A stretch of 64,000 bases of DNA from Steinernema hermaphroditum (GCA_030435675.1 CM059622.1:17236001-17300000); one strand, 5' to 3'; counted from the first letter of the stretch, positions 48,978 through 61,702 are shown. Translations and numbers: made by a program. The notes: generated by a model from the letters alone, not told the origin.

Positions 48978-49760
48978 AATGAGCCGGTGAAGGAGGAACC
49001 AATTTTTTGGTGGACTGAGTCGGTAAACAAGTAAATGAAGTCATTTCGAAGATCATCTAATGGAACGCAGACGGGATGCCATATAGCCAAAAAGTAATTA
49101 CGGAGGTGACGATGACGAAATTAGTTTTTTTTCTGCGAAGAAAACATGTGGATGAAAGTCAAGAAGACTTTTTCAATAAGAACCAAGCACAGATCTTGGC
49201 CTTTCGTCATCAGTTTTTGAGCAATGTTCTGCAGCTTCCTGCAAATTTATGCTAGGATTTCATTTAGGTCATCTTTGACCCTTTCTGGAGATATAACATG
49301 GCTTCAATGGGGTATGAGCCGGTAAACGAGGAAGCTCTTTCCGGATGGGAAGAGCTGGTAAACAAGAAAATGAAGTTGTGGAGAGCAAGGATCAAAACGT
49401 ATAAGGTCGGCTCCAAGGGAATTGAATGATGATTAGAAGTTCTTGGTGTGAAAAGTTGCTTTTTCGATTCAAGATAACCTTTAGCCGAACACAATATAAG
49501 ATTTCAAATATCATGAAGCGTCTAACGGACCGACTCTGACTTAGAGCAGCATTGTGAAGGGGCCACAAAGGGTCATATGCTTTATAAACGCCTTTATGAA
49601 GAGAATGCGGCTCTTAGGGATATTTAATTTTGTGATGTTTGTGCCATTTTTCGCTTGGTTTAGCTTGAAACAGGAGGAAGTTTTCGACAGGAAGAGTAGG
49701 CGAACAGACAAACAAGTAAATTTAATTATGTAGGTTATAGACCACAAATGACATTGGAAA
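48978..49760 (-). repeat. Imperfect tandem repeat, unit about 340 bp, three copies
   Basis: A core of GAGCCGGTRAAVGAGGAA... GGTAAACAAGNAAATGAAGT occurs near 48978 and 49313, with a weaker copy near 49673. On the minus strand the first two cores translate to similar peptides (DFIYLFTDSVHQKIGSSFTG and NFIFLFTSSSHPERASSFTG). No intact gene was found. Confidence 0.5.
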
Positions 49761-50380
49761 ACAAAAACGATGGCTATCCTTGATTTCCGCAGGATCGAGA
49801 CTTGAAGGCAGTTCATAATTGTTATGTCTACGTGATAAAGTATGACTAGTATGTCCAGTTTAAGCCAATTCGCAATCGGAGCCGGCTCCGGTTGGGCTCA
49901 CTTGGCTCCAAGATGCCGGCTGCTCCACTATGCTATACTGGAGAGAATTCCGACTATTCGACAAAGAGGGTCCGACTCAGTTTGCATCTGTGGTTCCATT
50001 GTCATCTTTTTGGCCCTTCCCTAGTAGCCATGATCGAAAGCTAAGCACTGTTCACACATGCTGTAGAATTTCCATGAGGAATGAACGTGGAAAAACTGCA
50101 ATTAATTTTTGGTAAAATTCGGAACCTTCTCCTTCTTTCTCGTTGACTATATTTAACCTCTCAAAGTGTTGGTCCATGTTGACGCAGAGTTCGAACGCAC
50201 ATTCATCAGACATTGCGCGAAAAATACACAGAAAAATGTGTGAATCTTCTTGGAATACCCAAAATTAGTTCATAATTCATGAATTGAGCTGAGTAATAGC
50301 AACACCAATTTACGTACGAATTTTAATTAAATGAATGATGAACTATCACTGAACCTCCAATCTTTTGATTGCTATCCTTA

Positions 50381-50497
50381 CTGGAACAGCATGATCTTCC
50401 CAAATGGATGATCGTTTTGCATGATCTCTCTGAGCTTCCGGTCCATCTCGTTCAACCCGTTCTTTATGACCATTGACGCCTCGTCAATGATCAGCAA
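50381..50497 (-). pseudogene. PIF1/Helitron-type helicase fragment
   Basis: The minus strand encodes LLIIDEASMVIKNGLNEMDR followed by KLREIMQNDHPFGKIMLFQ and a stop. This is the Walker B block (IIDEASM) and the adjoining LD(R)xLRxIM...LPFGGK block of Helitron-encoded PIF1-type helicases. No Walker A motif or Rep domain is visible nearby, and upstream frames are broken. It is a decayed fragment; Helitron origin is more likely than a host PIF1 gene. Confidence 0.7.
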
Positions 50498-52678
50498 TGA
50501 TGTCCAGAAGCAGTCCCCCACGGGTGTGCGGGATCACCTTAGCCGTTGCATCACTGCCAATTCCTGGAACTTGTTTTGTGAGAGTCGCTCGATTTCTTGC
50601 AAAACACATCATAGGCGATGAATGGCCGAGTACAAACTCCATGAATTCGGAAGTGGCTTTTTTGCACTCCTATGAATCCTTTTCTTTGTTCACTCTACGG
50701 ATTCCTATTAGTGATAGCGTACTCCGAAAAGGACACACCGATTCGGTACTATCTTGTAATACGTGATTTTGGAGTGTGCATCTTTGTTCTGACCATCACC
50801 TCTGCGACCAATGACTCGCCGGAAATAACGGGCCTGTTTCTAGGGGTTCTGGATAAATCTAGGTGGACGGCATTTATTTGGTATGGTACTTGTTTATGTG
50901 GGCTGAAACATTAAGCCACGAATGATTAACTTTATGCTCTTGAACCCCGCAAAGTCCGCAATGTTCAGTAAAGGTGAAAACGAGATCGCCGCAGGTGTTT
51001 CTGTGCGTAGGATGTAGAGTTAGAGTAATGGTAGGGCATGGCTTTGCATCAAGTGACGAATTTCGCTCTGAAAGTTCAAGTTGAATTTATATGAGGCTGA
51101 TTAAACGACGAATATGGTCCTATGAAGTCAGCAGGAATCTACTAAATTCTAATTTGGCTTCATAGATATGAAGGTCAAAGTGTTTGCGGTCTCACTTACA
51201 GTTACGACAACTTTTCGAAACTTTATTTTATGAATGAGAGGCATTTAGTCAATTTCAGCTCAATTTACTTCAAACTGTAGGCCCTGATAAGTGAGTTGAG
51301 CATGACAAATTACAGATAAATCAGAGGCCCCTTGCTTCCAGTTTCATTCTTGGAGTGCCTGTGATATCGAACTGTTCGATGGGCAACAAATAGTAATCGT
51401 CGAAACTCTGAAACGGCGACGGAACTTCCCCTTCTTGGGACATTTGGGGCTTCAGAGCTCGCATGTGCTTCAGTAAAATGGATGTTTGACCCAGAAAATG
51501 GGTCTTCGCCGGATCAAGAAGTTGGGTCACTTCAGAGCGACAGCGTCCATCCGAACGACTCGCAGCCAATTGTACCGTAGTCCTTCGTATTGACTGCATC
51601 CGGACACATTTCTGTAATTTTCTAAAGAAAATCGTATCTCCAAACGTGATCTTTAAAACCATTGGATTTCACTCTCTGTCCACCATATCACAAGGGCAGC
51701 TTGTTGTCAGCAACTCCCACTTGCATCGCACTTTATGAATGAAACTAGCCCACCAGAGTTCAGTTTTTTGCAGGAAAGTTCCTTTTTCGTCATTTCCGAC
51801 ATGGGAACATGACAGCTGCTTCCGGTGGCCACTACAAACTGTTCATCTTTCTGGAACTGTTGCTATTTATTCCAGCTGAAGGTAATGCATTTAGGCTTGT
51901 TTTTAGCCTCCACCAATGCCAAGAACCAGGGGCGCTTCTAGTTTCTATTGCCGGGGAACCACCTGGTCCCACGGCTCCTGGCTACAAAACGACCTCTCGA
52001 CGTCGTTTGTTTGCACTCAGCATAATGAGCCTCTCTCTCCAAATGGCGTCCATTGCAGTTGGCCCTTCCTGCATGACGCTAATTAGTATCGTGCTCATCT
52101 TCCGCCGATAATATGTGCGTTGAGCCTCTGGAGGGGCCCCCAACGACGCCGCAAGAGGGAGGTTCTTCTGGCCATAGGCCACGCCCCGGAACGGCCACGT
52201 CCCATCCCGTCTTGGCTCTTTCTTCTTCGTCGAGGCCTCGGCGGCGCCGCCCCATTTCGAGGCGAAATTATTCGCGCGAAGAGTGCTCGCGGGGAGCGCG
52301 CGCGAGTTTCAATTGCGCGCGCTCTTTGCATCGATTTGAGTGAAATGGAAAGCTCGGAAGACCCTATTTATGCCCGGCCACCACCACCTCCCCTGAGGAC
52401 CCTCAATGACCGGGCCCTGTTCGGACGTCCTAATTGGCGTTGTCTACCGCCTTAATCGGATAAATTGACTTTTCCCTCCCGGTTGCCCTTTTTGCGGGGC
52501 GATCGGAGACCGAACGACGCCTGAGGGTCCCATTTTGGGCGCGATGAATTATGATTATTGAGTTCTAGTAGCATCGTTGTTGCAACGCGCGGTTCTAACG
52601 TGGTCCGCATGCATAATTAATCTGGAACCATGTCCTGATTGCAGAACGCGGGACACAGGAAGAGCACGGCTCTTCACC

Positions 52679-55600
52679 ATGCAACCTAGTGCCATGATGC
52701 CTCAGCAGCACCACTACTCCGCGTCGCCTTTTCTCGAACCGAACTGTAGAAGACGTCTGCCGGCTACTCCCACCGGGCATCTTAGCCCGACGGCCATGAG
52801 GAGAGCCTCTTCTCCGCGAATGCTTCCCACCCCTCCGCCGCCGGTTTCACCTCCTCACTCAACCCCATCGCCTACCCTTCCCGTACAGAGTCTCGAACGG
52901 AGACACTCAAGGAGGCTTCCCGAAATACCGAAGGTAGTCCCGGTTGTGGAAAAGCCTCCATCGCCGGAATGGCCTCCGGAGAACTGTTCGCCGAGTCCCA
53001 GAAGAAAGTACTCCGAAGTGGAGAACGTCTTCCCTCATAGGCTGTCGCCCATCCCCACTCCGGTATCTCAACCTATCGCCGCCACACTCTCCCCCTCCAA
53101 CGGATCTCCGGTGCCATCGAGTCCCAGACTGAAAAGCCTGCCCACCGCCACACCGTTCACCTCCTCCTTCGACAAGGCTTCGATAGACATGCTCGTCTCG
53201 TCGATGGATCGCGATCCGCCGCCGAAACCATTCCACGCCTCGAACTCAAATCAGTCGTTTACACCGTCCGTTAACGAACAGGTTGGTTTTATGATCATAT
53301 AAGGGGATGAGAAGACTAGAAGTATATCTGAGTGGAGTGAGGGTGAAGTGAATTCTATGTAGTCAGCCTATGTAGTTCATTGGGAGCAGGATCTATATCT
53401 GAATTACTTAAGCTGATATGAGGTTTGGAGCATTTCATCGCCATGTAGTGGTTTTGAAATTTAAAAAATCAATTTGTAAGATTACCGTAATACTTGAGGT
53501 CATCTTTGAGGTCACATACAAAGATGAGCTTCCTGATTCGAATCCGTTTCATTGAAGAAAGGTGAATTCTCGTGAAATTTGATATCCAGTGTCTGCAAGT
53601 ATGCGTTGTGCGTGCTCATTTCATAGTGATGTTGTTAGTCAAACTGTTCCCCATTTGCCCATCCACTTATAGGCTTGATTACGCTACACTTTGAGTCTAT
53701 GCCCTTAAGTTGTTGTCAAAAATAACGTATTTTTATCACCTTCGTTTGTTAATGGCACTTTAAGTTTTTTTATTAACGCCAAGTTCTTTTGAAAGACAAA
53801 AGCACCTGGAGCTTCATTGACGGATCATTGACGTAACTTGTAGTGAAGTGCAATGTATTCGCCGAATTGTGTTCGTTCAAGGCGCAACCTACTCGCAAGA
53901 GATCAAAGTTTGCGATTGGCATATGCGTGGGCCTAACCCATTTATAGTTGCGCCTGAGGTGACAACGGGGATAGCGCCGTTCCACTCACACCTCCACACA
54001 GAAACGTGGAGCGACTAATCGGAAATCCGATCACCCGAAACGCGTAAACTTGTGCGCTCCTTTTGCGGTGGTGGCAATGTTTGGCCACCGACGACGCTTT
54101 GATGTTTGAATAATTCAGGGGCGGAGGAGCGCGGGAGAGGTCCTCGAGAGGCGCCAAATCTCGCGCCGATTCATTCGAGCGAGCTTGCTCGTCCGAGGGT
54201 GCTTTCCCAGCGACCAGAAAGGAGCGCACAGCGCGGACAATTGATGGATTCGCCTGTTTTCCGCCACACATCCAAAAGCGCTTATTCAATTTTGGTTGTG
54301 TTTATGTCTTTAGGGCTGAGAGGGCCGTGAACGAGGCCGAAGAAAAGCGGAGCATGACGGAACGGGTCATGTCTGGCGGCGGCGAAGAGGCGAAGAAAGG
54401 CGCTATTTTGGGTGTTTTGTTTTGGGCGGAAGAAAGCGGCGCGATAATGCGATTTCTGGGTGAATGGAGCCGAAAAACTGGGCACATGATGAGGCGAATC
54501 TGACGACGAAAAAGGACGTCTGCTCGGAGAAGTGGAAAGTTGTGTATTCTTCGCGACGGGTCGAGCGAGAGAATTTCTCGCTTCGTTTGGGTTGAAAACA
54601 GATCAGAGCTGAGGAAACGGTAGCGGGAGCTGAAAGATTGCATAAGAAAATCATAGCGGGATAAATTGCAGGGTGTAGACGAGACGGCTGCTTAAATTTT
54701 AATTCGTATATTCTTCGAAGAGCCCATAGAAGATGGAACTGCATAATTATTATTACGCTTGAGGATGATCGATAGGTTCAGAAATAGGAACAAGATGAGA
54801 TTTTTGCAGGCGATATTGGTTCATGTTCGGAGAGCCAATTGAGGAGAAGTCCATATGTAGCAGAGTCTTGAAAAATTTGGATGATATGGCAGAAATGATG
54901 CCGATCGCTTAACTAATAATAGCGACCTATAAGTGGGTTATGTGATTTGATATAAAAGAACGGCTGGATAGGACTTTATAGAGAATGGTCGTGGAGTCTA
55001 AATCACGGTTTTTCTGATGTACTGTAGGTTCGACCTGCATCAGTGCTCTTTTGGAATTCCTATCGGCATGCACTCTGAAAGAAGTCTACTGTATAGGGTT
55101 GGCATTCGCGCCCAAAAAAGTCGAGTCATCGACTCGAGTCGAAAGAGCGACTCGAACTCGATTCGACGTGCCAACCCTAGTACTGTACATTCAGACTAGA
55201 GACTAGAGAAGCAGCTACGTGCAAAGCAAAAAAATGAAGGGATTTCAATGATCGACGACATTGATGCTACCGGGCTTCTGACACGTGATTGAAGTTAACC
55301 AACGGCTTCCGACGCATTTTTCTCTTGGATGAAGATTTCAAAGGCATCTGCCATCTGAAAAGCAATCAACTCTAGTATAACCTGAAAAATTAGGGGTATT
55401 ATTGCTTCGCTTTCGTCAGATTGAAATATTTTGAACCAAACCGCTCTCAAATGGTTTCTTACTGTCACTGTACTGGTTGTCTTTCTTCTCACTAGTTGAC
55501 TTGAGTATTATGCACTCGTACCTTCTAATCACTATGTGAAGATACGTTTATTAATAGAGGAACCCGGCTACTTGTATGCCGATTCTTTGGTCGCCCGCCT

Positions 55601-58600
55601 CTCCCTCGTAGCCTCTCCGTTGGGACGGTCAACCGGATTGCTTTTGGTCTGGGGCATGATTGCAAAAGTTGTTCAATGAGCCTTCTTCAGTTACTTAATC
55701 CGAGTCTTAAGTGTTGTTTGATCGACATCCCACACCCTATTTCCAAATAGGGCTCATCACAAAATCTGAGATCAGTAGACACATATTACATTCGGGGCTT
55801 AAGAGGCTCATCGTACACGCAAACACTGACTCATATCCATTCATTCCCGGTTTCAAACCATTAGCTATGCCTTCCGGAGACGGTCAAAACAGATTGTGGG
55901 CGATTACCCTCTCTCGTAATGGGACGGCTTCCGAGCATCCGAGTACGCCGGCACTTACCCAATTGGAAATTGTTATTTCGCGGCCGTCATGCAAAACATG
56001 ACAAGCTAATTCGGAATTAAGAACGACGATGAGACGATTGTTTTGATGTCCTTTGACGGGTGTATCAATCAAAGCGGCACGCGCGGACTTAAATAGAAAA
56101 TCTTCGATGTTTGCTCGGCGGCGAGGAACCGCCAAAGCGAAGCCACCGCATTCATAAGGGCATTTGGGGGATGTTGTAGTTATGGGAACAGCTGATGGGG
56201 ACGCCGAATTATACTTGGCTTTATTGCAGAGGATAAGCGAAAATCGATAAACATGGATTTTGGTGTCGGTGGGAAAGGGACGTATTTCGTAAAAGGACGC
56301 GAGGTGAACAAGCGGTTGCAGTGCTCATGGGACACGGTGGGAAAATAATATGGCATTGTGCCTGTTAGATTGTCAGAAGCGTTAGTTAGTTGCGACAGTC
56401 ATGCGCCGCCTGTTTGAGCTGACTATGACTCGGACTTCGTGGGTAGGTCTATTCGATTTTTCGTGATCTGTCAGGATCTGAGTAGTTATGGTACTGGTAC
56501 GTTTGACTGAGAATGCACCGATGTCGCTCGGACGAGAAACGAATCAGGAAGACTTATAGATATTCCATGGATAAGCTGTAGCTTAGCCTCAAGCATAAGC
56601 TCATTTCATCAGCTTATGCATAAGCCTATGCTCACATAAGCTGTGGAATTGAACAACCTATTGAACACTATGACCTACTTGGACTCTTGCGCCTTGAAAT
56701 ATCAAAAATAGCCTGCATTTTACAAACAAACAACGTCTCCAAAAATTTGTTTGCCAATTCCTGGAATGGATGCAACGTCAGTCATTAATCCCACTTATTT
56801 CTCCGACGTTCTTGTTTTTATTTTGATCCAAAATTCAAAATATTGTTGTCCCGAAAATGGTGGACCAGCACAAATCTTTGACCATTGGAACAACCGGGGC
56901 ATAAATGGGGTTTCTACTTGATTAGCTTCGTTAGTCGTTGGTCACCGATCGTTTTTCGACGAGGAAGAGGTTTCGAACCATGCGGACCAATGCTTAAACC
57001 ATATCATTGAATCGATAATTACGTAGTCTTGATCGTTTATGCTTGTCTAGATCTCACTTGCCTGGTCACTGAGTAGCCTGGAGATAATCAGCTTCATCAG
57101 AAGCCAGTTTGAGGTTCACAAAGTCTCTCCCTTTTGCAACTGGCGCCGGAAATAGTCGTTTTCCGCTTGATTACCTTCGTCAGAACCATAAAAATAGACG
57201 CATATCTCCCGTCCACTGACTACGGCATTGTTCCTTATTAGCTTTTCCTTCAATGTGTTTTGCTGCTTGTCGACGAGTACGGTATCAACGTGGCGAACTT
57301 TAACCTCGTCGTCGTGCGTCCGCTTCCCTATCCGCGCACTTATTCGATTATTTCGGCGTTGTTTTCGCCGAACCGAGCCGAGCCCCACATCAACACCGCG
57401 CCAATTGGACCAAGCGGCGGTGGCATCGCCGAATTGGTGATTAGATTTACGGGTTAAACGGCAAACAAATCTTCCTGTGCCCGGGGTGGTTGTCGCGTTC
57501 GCGCGGCATTCGATTAATTCGCGCGGCGATGTGCGCCTAGCTGACCGGATATCCATTTTACCTCAACACGACAGCGCTTCTCCCCGTCGCCCCGGCGCCA
57601 ATCACTGCCGCCGCCCTACTCCCCATTTCCTCTGTTTTGTGGCCAAGTGTGGCGTCGCTCGCTTCGATTTCGCCATTCTGCCATGTCGTCGCTGTTCCCG
57701 CTCAAGCGATCGCAACGATCATTCGACGTTATCTGCTCGAAGAAGCCACCGCCGGGGTCCAAGAGCGATTCACATAATCGCCTTCGATTCGCGGTAAATC
57801 GATTAATCGAATTTAGGAGGGGAGTACTACGAGTTGAGTGCGTTTCAAGGGTGTTTATTCAAATGTTTCTTCCGCACTGCCCTCTGGGGGCTTGTGTAGT
57901 TTCAATTAGAATGGACTCGCCTCAAGGAAACAGAGGTTTTCTGGATGGGGAAAGCTGAAGGCAGGGGAAGCAAGTGCATTGCTCGAACGGCTGAAGGCTG
58001 AGGTTACCGTCCGCGGGCACTTGATGAGGTCGTCCAATGAAAACAAGATTAGAATAATGGCAGTGAGCATCTTGTTTTCCAAGTATCCGTGCGAAAGTCG
58101 GAGCGTATAGGTTAATGAGGGCTTGGGATTATGGTAACGTGCATAAAAGGCAACATTTTAAGTCGAGGAGATTAGGGCATCCCGAGACTCTGGCGGCTGG
58201 AAAACAACTTCTATTTTTGTCGCCTAAACAAAGAGGAGAGTCTTGGAGTTAACAAGGTCTTCTACTGTGATGTAAGTTGTCCGTTTTGAGGTATGCGCTG
58301 ACTACTCCTACTGAATGACTTTGTTTTGTAGATCGGTCTTTTGTATGACTGGAAAACATGCGTGGGAAATAAGAGTTTTCTCAGAGAATAAGCATGGTTT
58401 GTCACAAATGGTGACATTGATATTCGAAGAAACCCTTTCGGAATAATGGGATTGAAGCTGTGTTATACGGCGGCTGTATGTATAGCCACATAGTTAACCG
58501 AAATGTATTTGGTGATGCACCTAAATCGACGAGTAAATCATCCCGTAGGTTAAGAACGCCTACGTAAGAATCACCTTAAATAGTGATCCTATAATACAAA

Positions 58601-61600
58601 ACAATGTGTGTTATACGGTAGCCGCATTCGAAAATAACACGGCACAGACAAAAAATTCACAACAGGGTAAGTTTTACCTCAAGGTTATGGTAGGATATTG
58701 AACTACAATAGGCCTAAAACATATCAAATTGATGTCAGCTTATAGAAATGCAGATGTAATCCTAAGGCAATTTAAGGGCTTTGGCCTAAGCGGAAAGCCT
58801 GCTTTGTAGGAACACAAGCCTTTCAATGACTCTTCCAGAGTTCTTAAACCAGTATGAGGAAGTTCATACAATGAATATCATGACTCTATGCATAGCCTCT
58901 ATGTTTTGCTAACTTTATCCACTTTAAATCGACCCACAGTAATCGAAACGTGAGCTTGATGCTTTATTTTGTGTTATGGATATGAAGTATGACGCTTACA
59001 ACAACCACCAGCTGATAATTACTAGGGAGCAGATGTCGATTACGGTAGCTTGCAAGTGAGCAGAACACATTCATGTTGTTCTACCGTCAGAAACCTGACT
59101 CTCCGCCAGATTACGGTAGTCAAGCAGACTAGAATTTGAGACGATCTTACGCCTGAATTCGAGAACACAGCGTTCTAGCCATGTGTGTTTTGCGAAAAGG
59201 CCCACCGTTTCCGCCCCTTCGCGCTCAAATGTCAAAAACATAGATTTGACCAATAAGCGCGTCGGTGAAATCGGAGAAATCGTAAATGAGTCACTGGGCG
59301 GCGGCTCGATTAATGGGCTCCCGGCACGAAACTGACTCAACTTCCGTATGCTCAGGCTCACGCTTTAGCGGCTTTTAATTTGAGACTCGAGAGTGGTGCT
59401 GGCTGGTTGTCGTCGTCGTCGTCGTTATCTGTCCGCTCTGCTCGTGCCTAAAAGCCTTCGTTCGCCAGAAAAAACAACCCCCTAATTTAAATACTAAATC
59501 AGTGCGTTCGCCTAAGCCCTCAATGGCCAATTAAAGTCTCGCCCGGACGCATTTATCCCATTTTCTCTGAGCTTCGGGCTCCCCCGTCCAAGACAGATCA
59601 CTTCCGTTTAGCCACTGGGCGCGGGCCTAACCTCTGCCGTTCGTCGTCCTGTTTTCGGCGCCCGTCCAATTAGGGCTTACGCAAACGGGCCTATAATCGG
59701 AGCCGAAATAGCATGTATGCAAATTCGAGCACGCTTGGATTGTTGTCAAAACGCGTCCTTTTGGTATTTTCGCCGTCGCCGTCACGGCTAGGCTGTCAAT
59801 TAGACGGCTAATTATCGATTCCATCTCCCAGGCGAAGATGATAAAAACATAAATTCGGCGCCGCCGTTGATCCTTTTACGAGATCTGAACATCGCAGATG
59901 CGATCCCTAGGCGATTGGGGCTCTCGACACGAACTGCCTTAGTTACGATATCCTTTTTCAGCTGACCACCAAGTCAACGAGCAGTGACTGCGAAGATCCG
60001 GCCGCCTACGGTCTTGACCCCTCACTCTACCGTACTTCCGCCGTCAGCGTTCCAGACATTGCGTCCACGGCGAACGGTTCCACGGCGACTACGGTAGTCG
60101 CCTCGCCGGCTGCCGGCGGCTCCCAAAACGGCTCCTTGTCCAGCATCCATCAGTCGCCCACCCACAGCGCCGACAACTTCTCCAATGCGCCGACGGCTAC
60201 CGTATCCGCCAGCAGTTCGTGGCCGGAGAACGAGCCGAGACCGAAGGGACTCGGCTTGGTGTACTGTATCCTGCAGCATTTCCCGACAAGGAAGCGACTT
60301 CGCGTCGTCATGCTGAAAACTGAAGGTTTGCACTTCTTGGCCGTACTTTAAGGGCGTTCTGTGGGCGATGAAATTGGGGAAATTGGGCTGAGGAAACAAA
60401 GGAAATGGACGATTAGGACCAGCCGAAAAAAATGGCTTCCGAGGGGCTGACAGGAAAAGACGCTGCGTGTCAGGGTACTGGTATAACCAGGTCGGTCATT
60501 TATTCTAGATTCGTCGAAAATCTATTTTTGGGGAAGACAGAGAGAGTTCCAACGTGCAAATTCCAAATTTGAGAATGGCGAGTTCGAGCGATAAATCACA
60601 AGCGGATGGTCTTGAGTAGCACTTCGGCCGTTTCCGGGTCGTAATATAATTATAACTCCGGGGCTTCCCTCACGCCATCCCTTCGGGAATTTTGAGTCGC
60701 TGCTTATCGTGGCACGTTGCAGAAATGTTGCGAAAATAAACTCAGATCGGACATGCATAAACGAGAAAGGGGGCCCGTTTGAATAAGCCAAAACGAGAGT
60801 TGTAGTGAATCTCAATTCTACAAACACAGCCTGCCTTTTGACCCTACCAAGACGGTATGCCCATGTTTCACTGCTTTTGGATTCCAGATCAGATGCAGCT
60901 AAGGGGTGATCAAGTTTCCATTCTTCTAACGAAAAGAATGTGGTTGATCTGGGTCCAACCACTTAGCCATTCAATAACTTCTTTATCTCGTAACTCTTAA
61001 CGTTCCCCTCTGAATTATCCACATCCCTGCACACAGCAATCCAATCGCCCATTTCCGCTCGAGAATCAACGATCGGCATTTTCCGCCAAAGACTTTAGCA
61101 CTAATTTGATGACCAAAGGCTTCTCGCCGTGGGTGGTCTTGCCCCATCTATTCTCAAACGTCACGCGGCTACGTGCCGTGGTAATCGAAAACGGGGTCCG
61201 TAAAACGTGCGCTTCCAGGACTGGCTGGAGAGCTGAGGCCCGACCTAGAGCTACAGCCGGTGTGCAAGGTGAACATAAGCCCGGGAAAGGTGAAGACGCA
61301 ACAAGTGAGCATCGTGAAGCGCGGACGAGATGCCGTCTTCAATCATGAGTTCTTCTTCGACAATGTCACTAGCGAAGATCTCGAGGACAAAATTTTGTCG
61401 TTGTCTGTGTGCCACTCGAGCGCTCAGAAGCTCCAAAAGGATATTGTCGTTGGAGAGATCCATTTGCCTTTGAGAGATGTCGCAGGCTTGCACTCCAAGA
61501 AGGAAGTTCGTATTGTGGAGGAGTTGAAGCACCACATCAACCCCAAGGTAAAGAATCCCATTTCTAAAAGGTCCAATGAAGACGTTTCAGAAATTGGGAA

Positions 61601-61702
61601 AACTATATATAACGTCCTGCATCGAAAAGGAGGCGAGACGACTCACTATAAACCTCATCAAGGCGGAAGATCTTCCGAAGTGGGGAATCACTGGAGCTCC
61701 AG
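52679..61702 (+). CDS. Tandem-C2 (synaptotagmin-like) protein with long Pro/Ser-rich N terminus; 3' end beyond window
   Basis: C2-domain proteins dock on phospholipids, often to control vesicle traffic or signalling at membranes. Four exons: 52679..53281, 59962..60325, 61219..61547 and 61591..61702, with consistent phases, encode 468 aa before the edge. Residues 1-200 are rich in Pro and Ser with SH3-ligand-like stretches (RRLPATPTG, LPTPPPPVSPP, RRLPEIPKVVP). A Ser/Thr-rich linker follows. The first C2 domain starts near LGLVYCILQHFPTRKRLRVV and includes VKTQQVSIVKRGRDAVFNHE and GEIHLPLRDVAG. A second begins at KLGKLYITSCIEKEARRLTI and LIKAEDLPKWG. Loop 1 of C2A lacks the usual Asp residues, so calcium binding there is doubtful. 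No transmembrane segment is seen. A TGATTGCAG acceptor at 52644 precedes the ATG by 34 nt. Introns of 6.7 kb and 0.9 kb contrast with the short introns elsewhere. The exact family member is not recognised. Confidence 0.8.
55094..55180. mobile_element. Short palindromic MITE-like element, second copy
   Basis: Ends are TAGGGTTGGCA and TGCCAACCCTA, perfect inverted repeats of 11 bp, with TCGAGTCG-type inner repeats. TACTGTA lies on both sides (one extra G at the right), a possible target duplication. Same family as 11014-11088. Confidence 0.75.
57683..57793 (+). CDS. Candidate alternative first exon of the C2 gene
   Basis: A GC-rich island inside the 6.7-kb intron contains ATG at 57683 and 37 codons (MSSLFPLKRSQRSFDVIC ... 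NRLRFA) ending exactly at a GCG|GTAAAT donor in phase 0. The next exon (59962) needs phase 0, so splicing would give a shorter isoform that lacks the Pro-rich 201-residue N terminus. The peptide is basic and looks coding. No transcript evidence is available here. Confidence 0.45.
60326..61218. other. Intron of the C2 gene, 893 bp
   Basis: Nothing beyond short open frames was seen. A minus-strand frame of 146 codons (60962..60522) has no recognised domain. Confidence 0.6.

Larger units (their letters stand above)
31943..52678. other. 20-kb repeat-rich region without a supported host gene
   Basis: AT-rich DNA with many short open frames but no spliced gene I can support. It contains the repeats and element remnants listed separately. 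A GC-rich pocket at 38570-38930 has a minus-strand frame starting MIAPAPRRPGTPGSRSS; part of it resembles a sequence at 41366-41425, so it is probably repeat-derived. Upstream of the C2 gene, 52120-52455 holds a 111-codon plus frame whose last part (MESSEDPIYARPPPPPL) looks protein-like, but no donor gives a phase that fits the next exon. Confidence 0.4.
53282..59961. other. 6.7-kb intron of the C2 gene
   Basis: Mostly AT-rich with short frames. It holds a MITE-like palindrome (55094-55180), GC-rich islands at about 54.1-54.6 kb and 57.25-57.8 kb, and a candidate internal first exon (57683-57793). A minus-strand 146-codon frame at 57556..57116 overlaps the second island but shows no domain. 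AAGCTTATG/CATAAGCTC words repeat in alternating orientation at 56570-56645. Confidence 0.55.

Noticed and set aside
57116..57556. 146-codon minus-strand ATG frame inside the C2 intron
   Set aside because: No recognised domain; overlaps a GC-rich island where plus-strand frames are also open.
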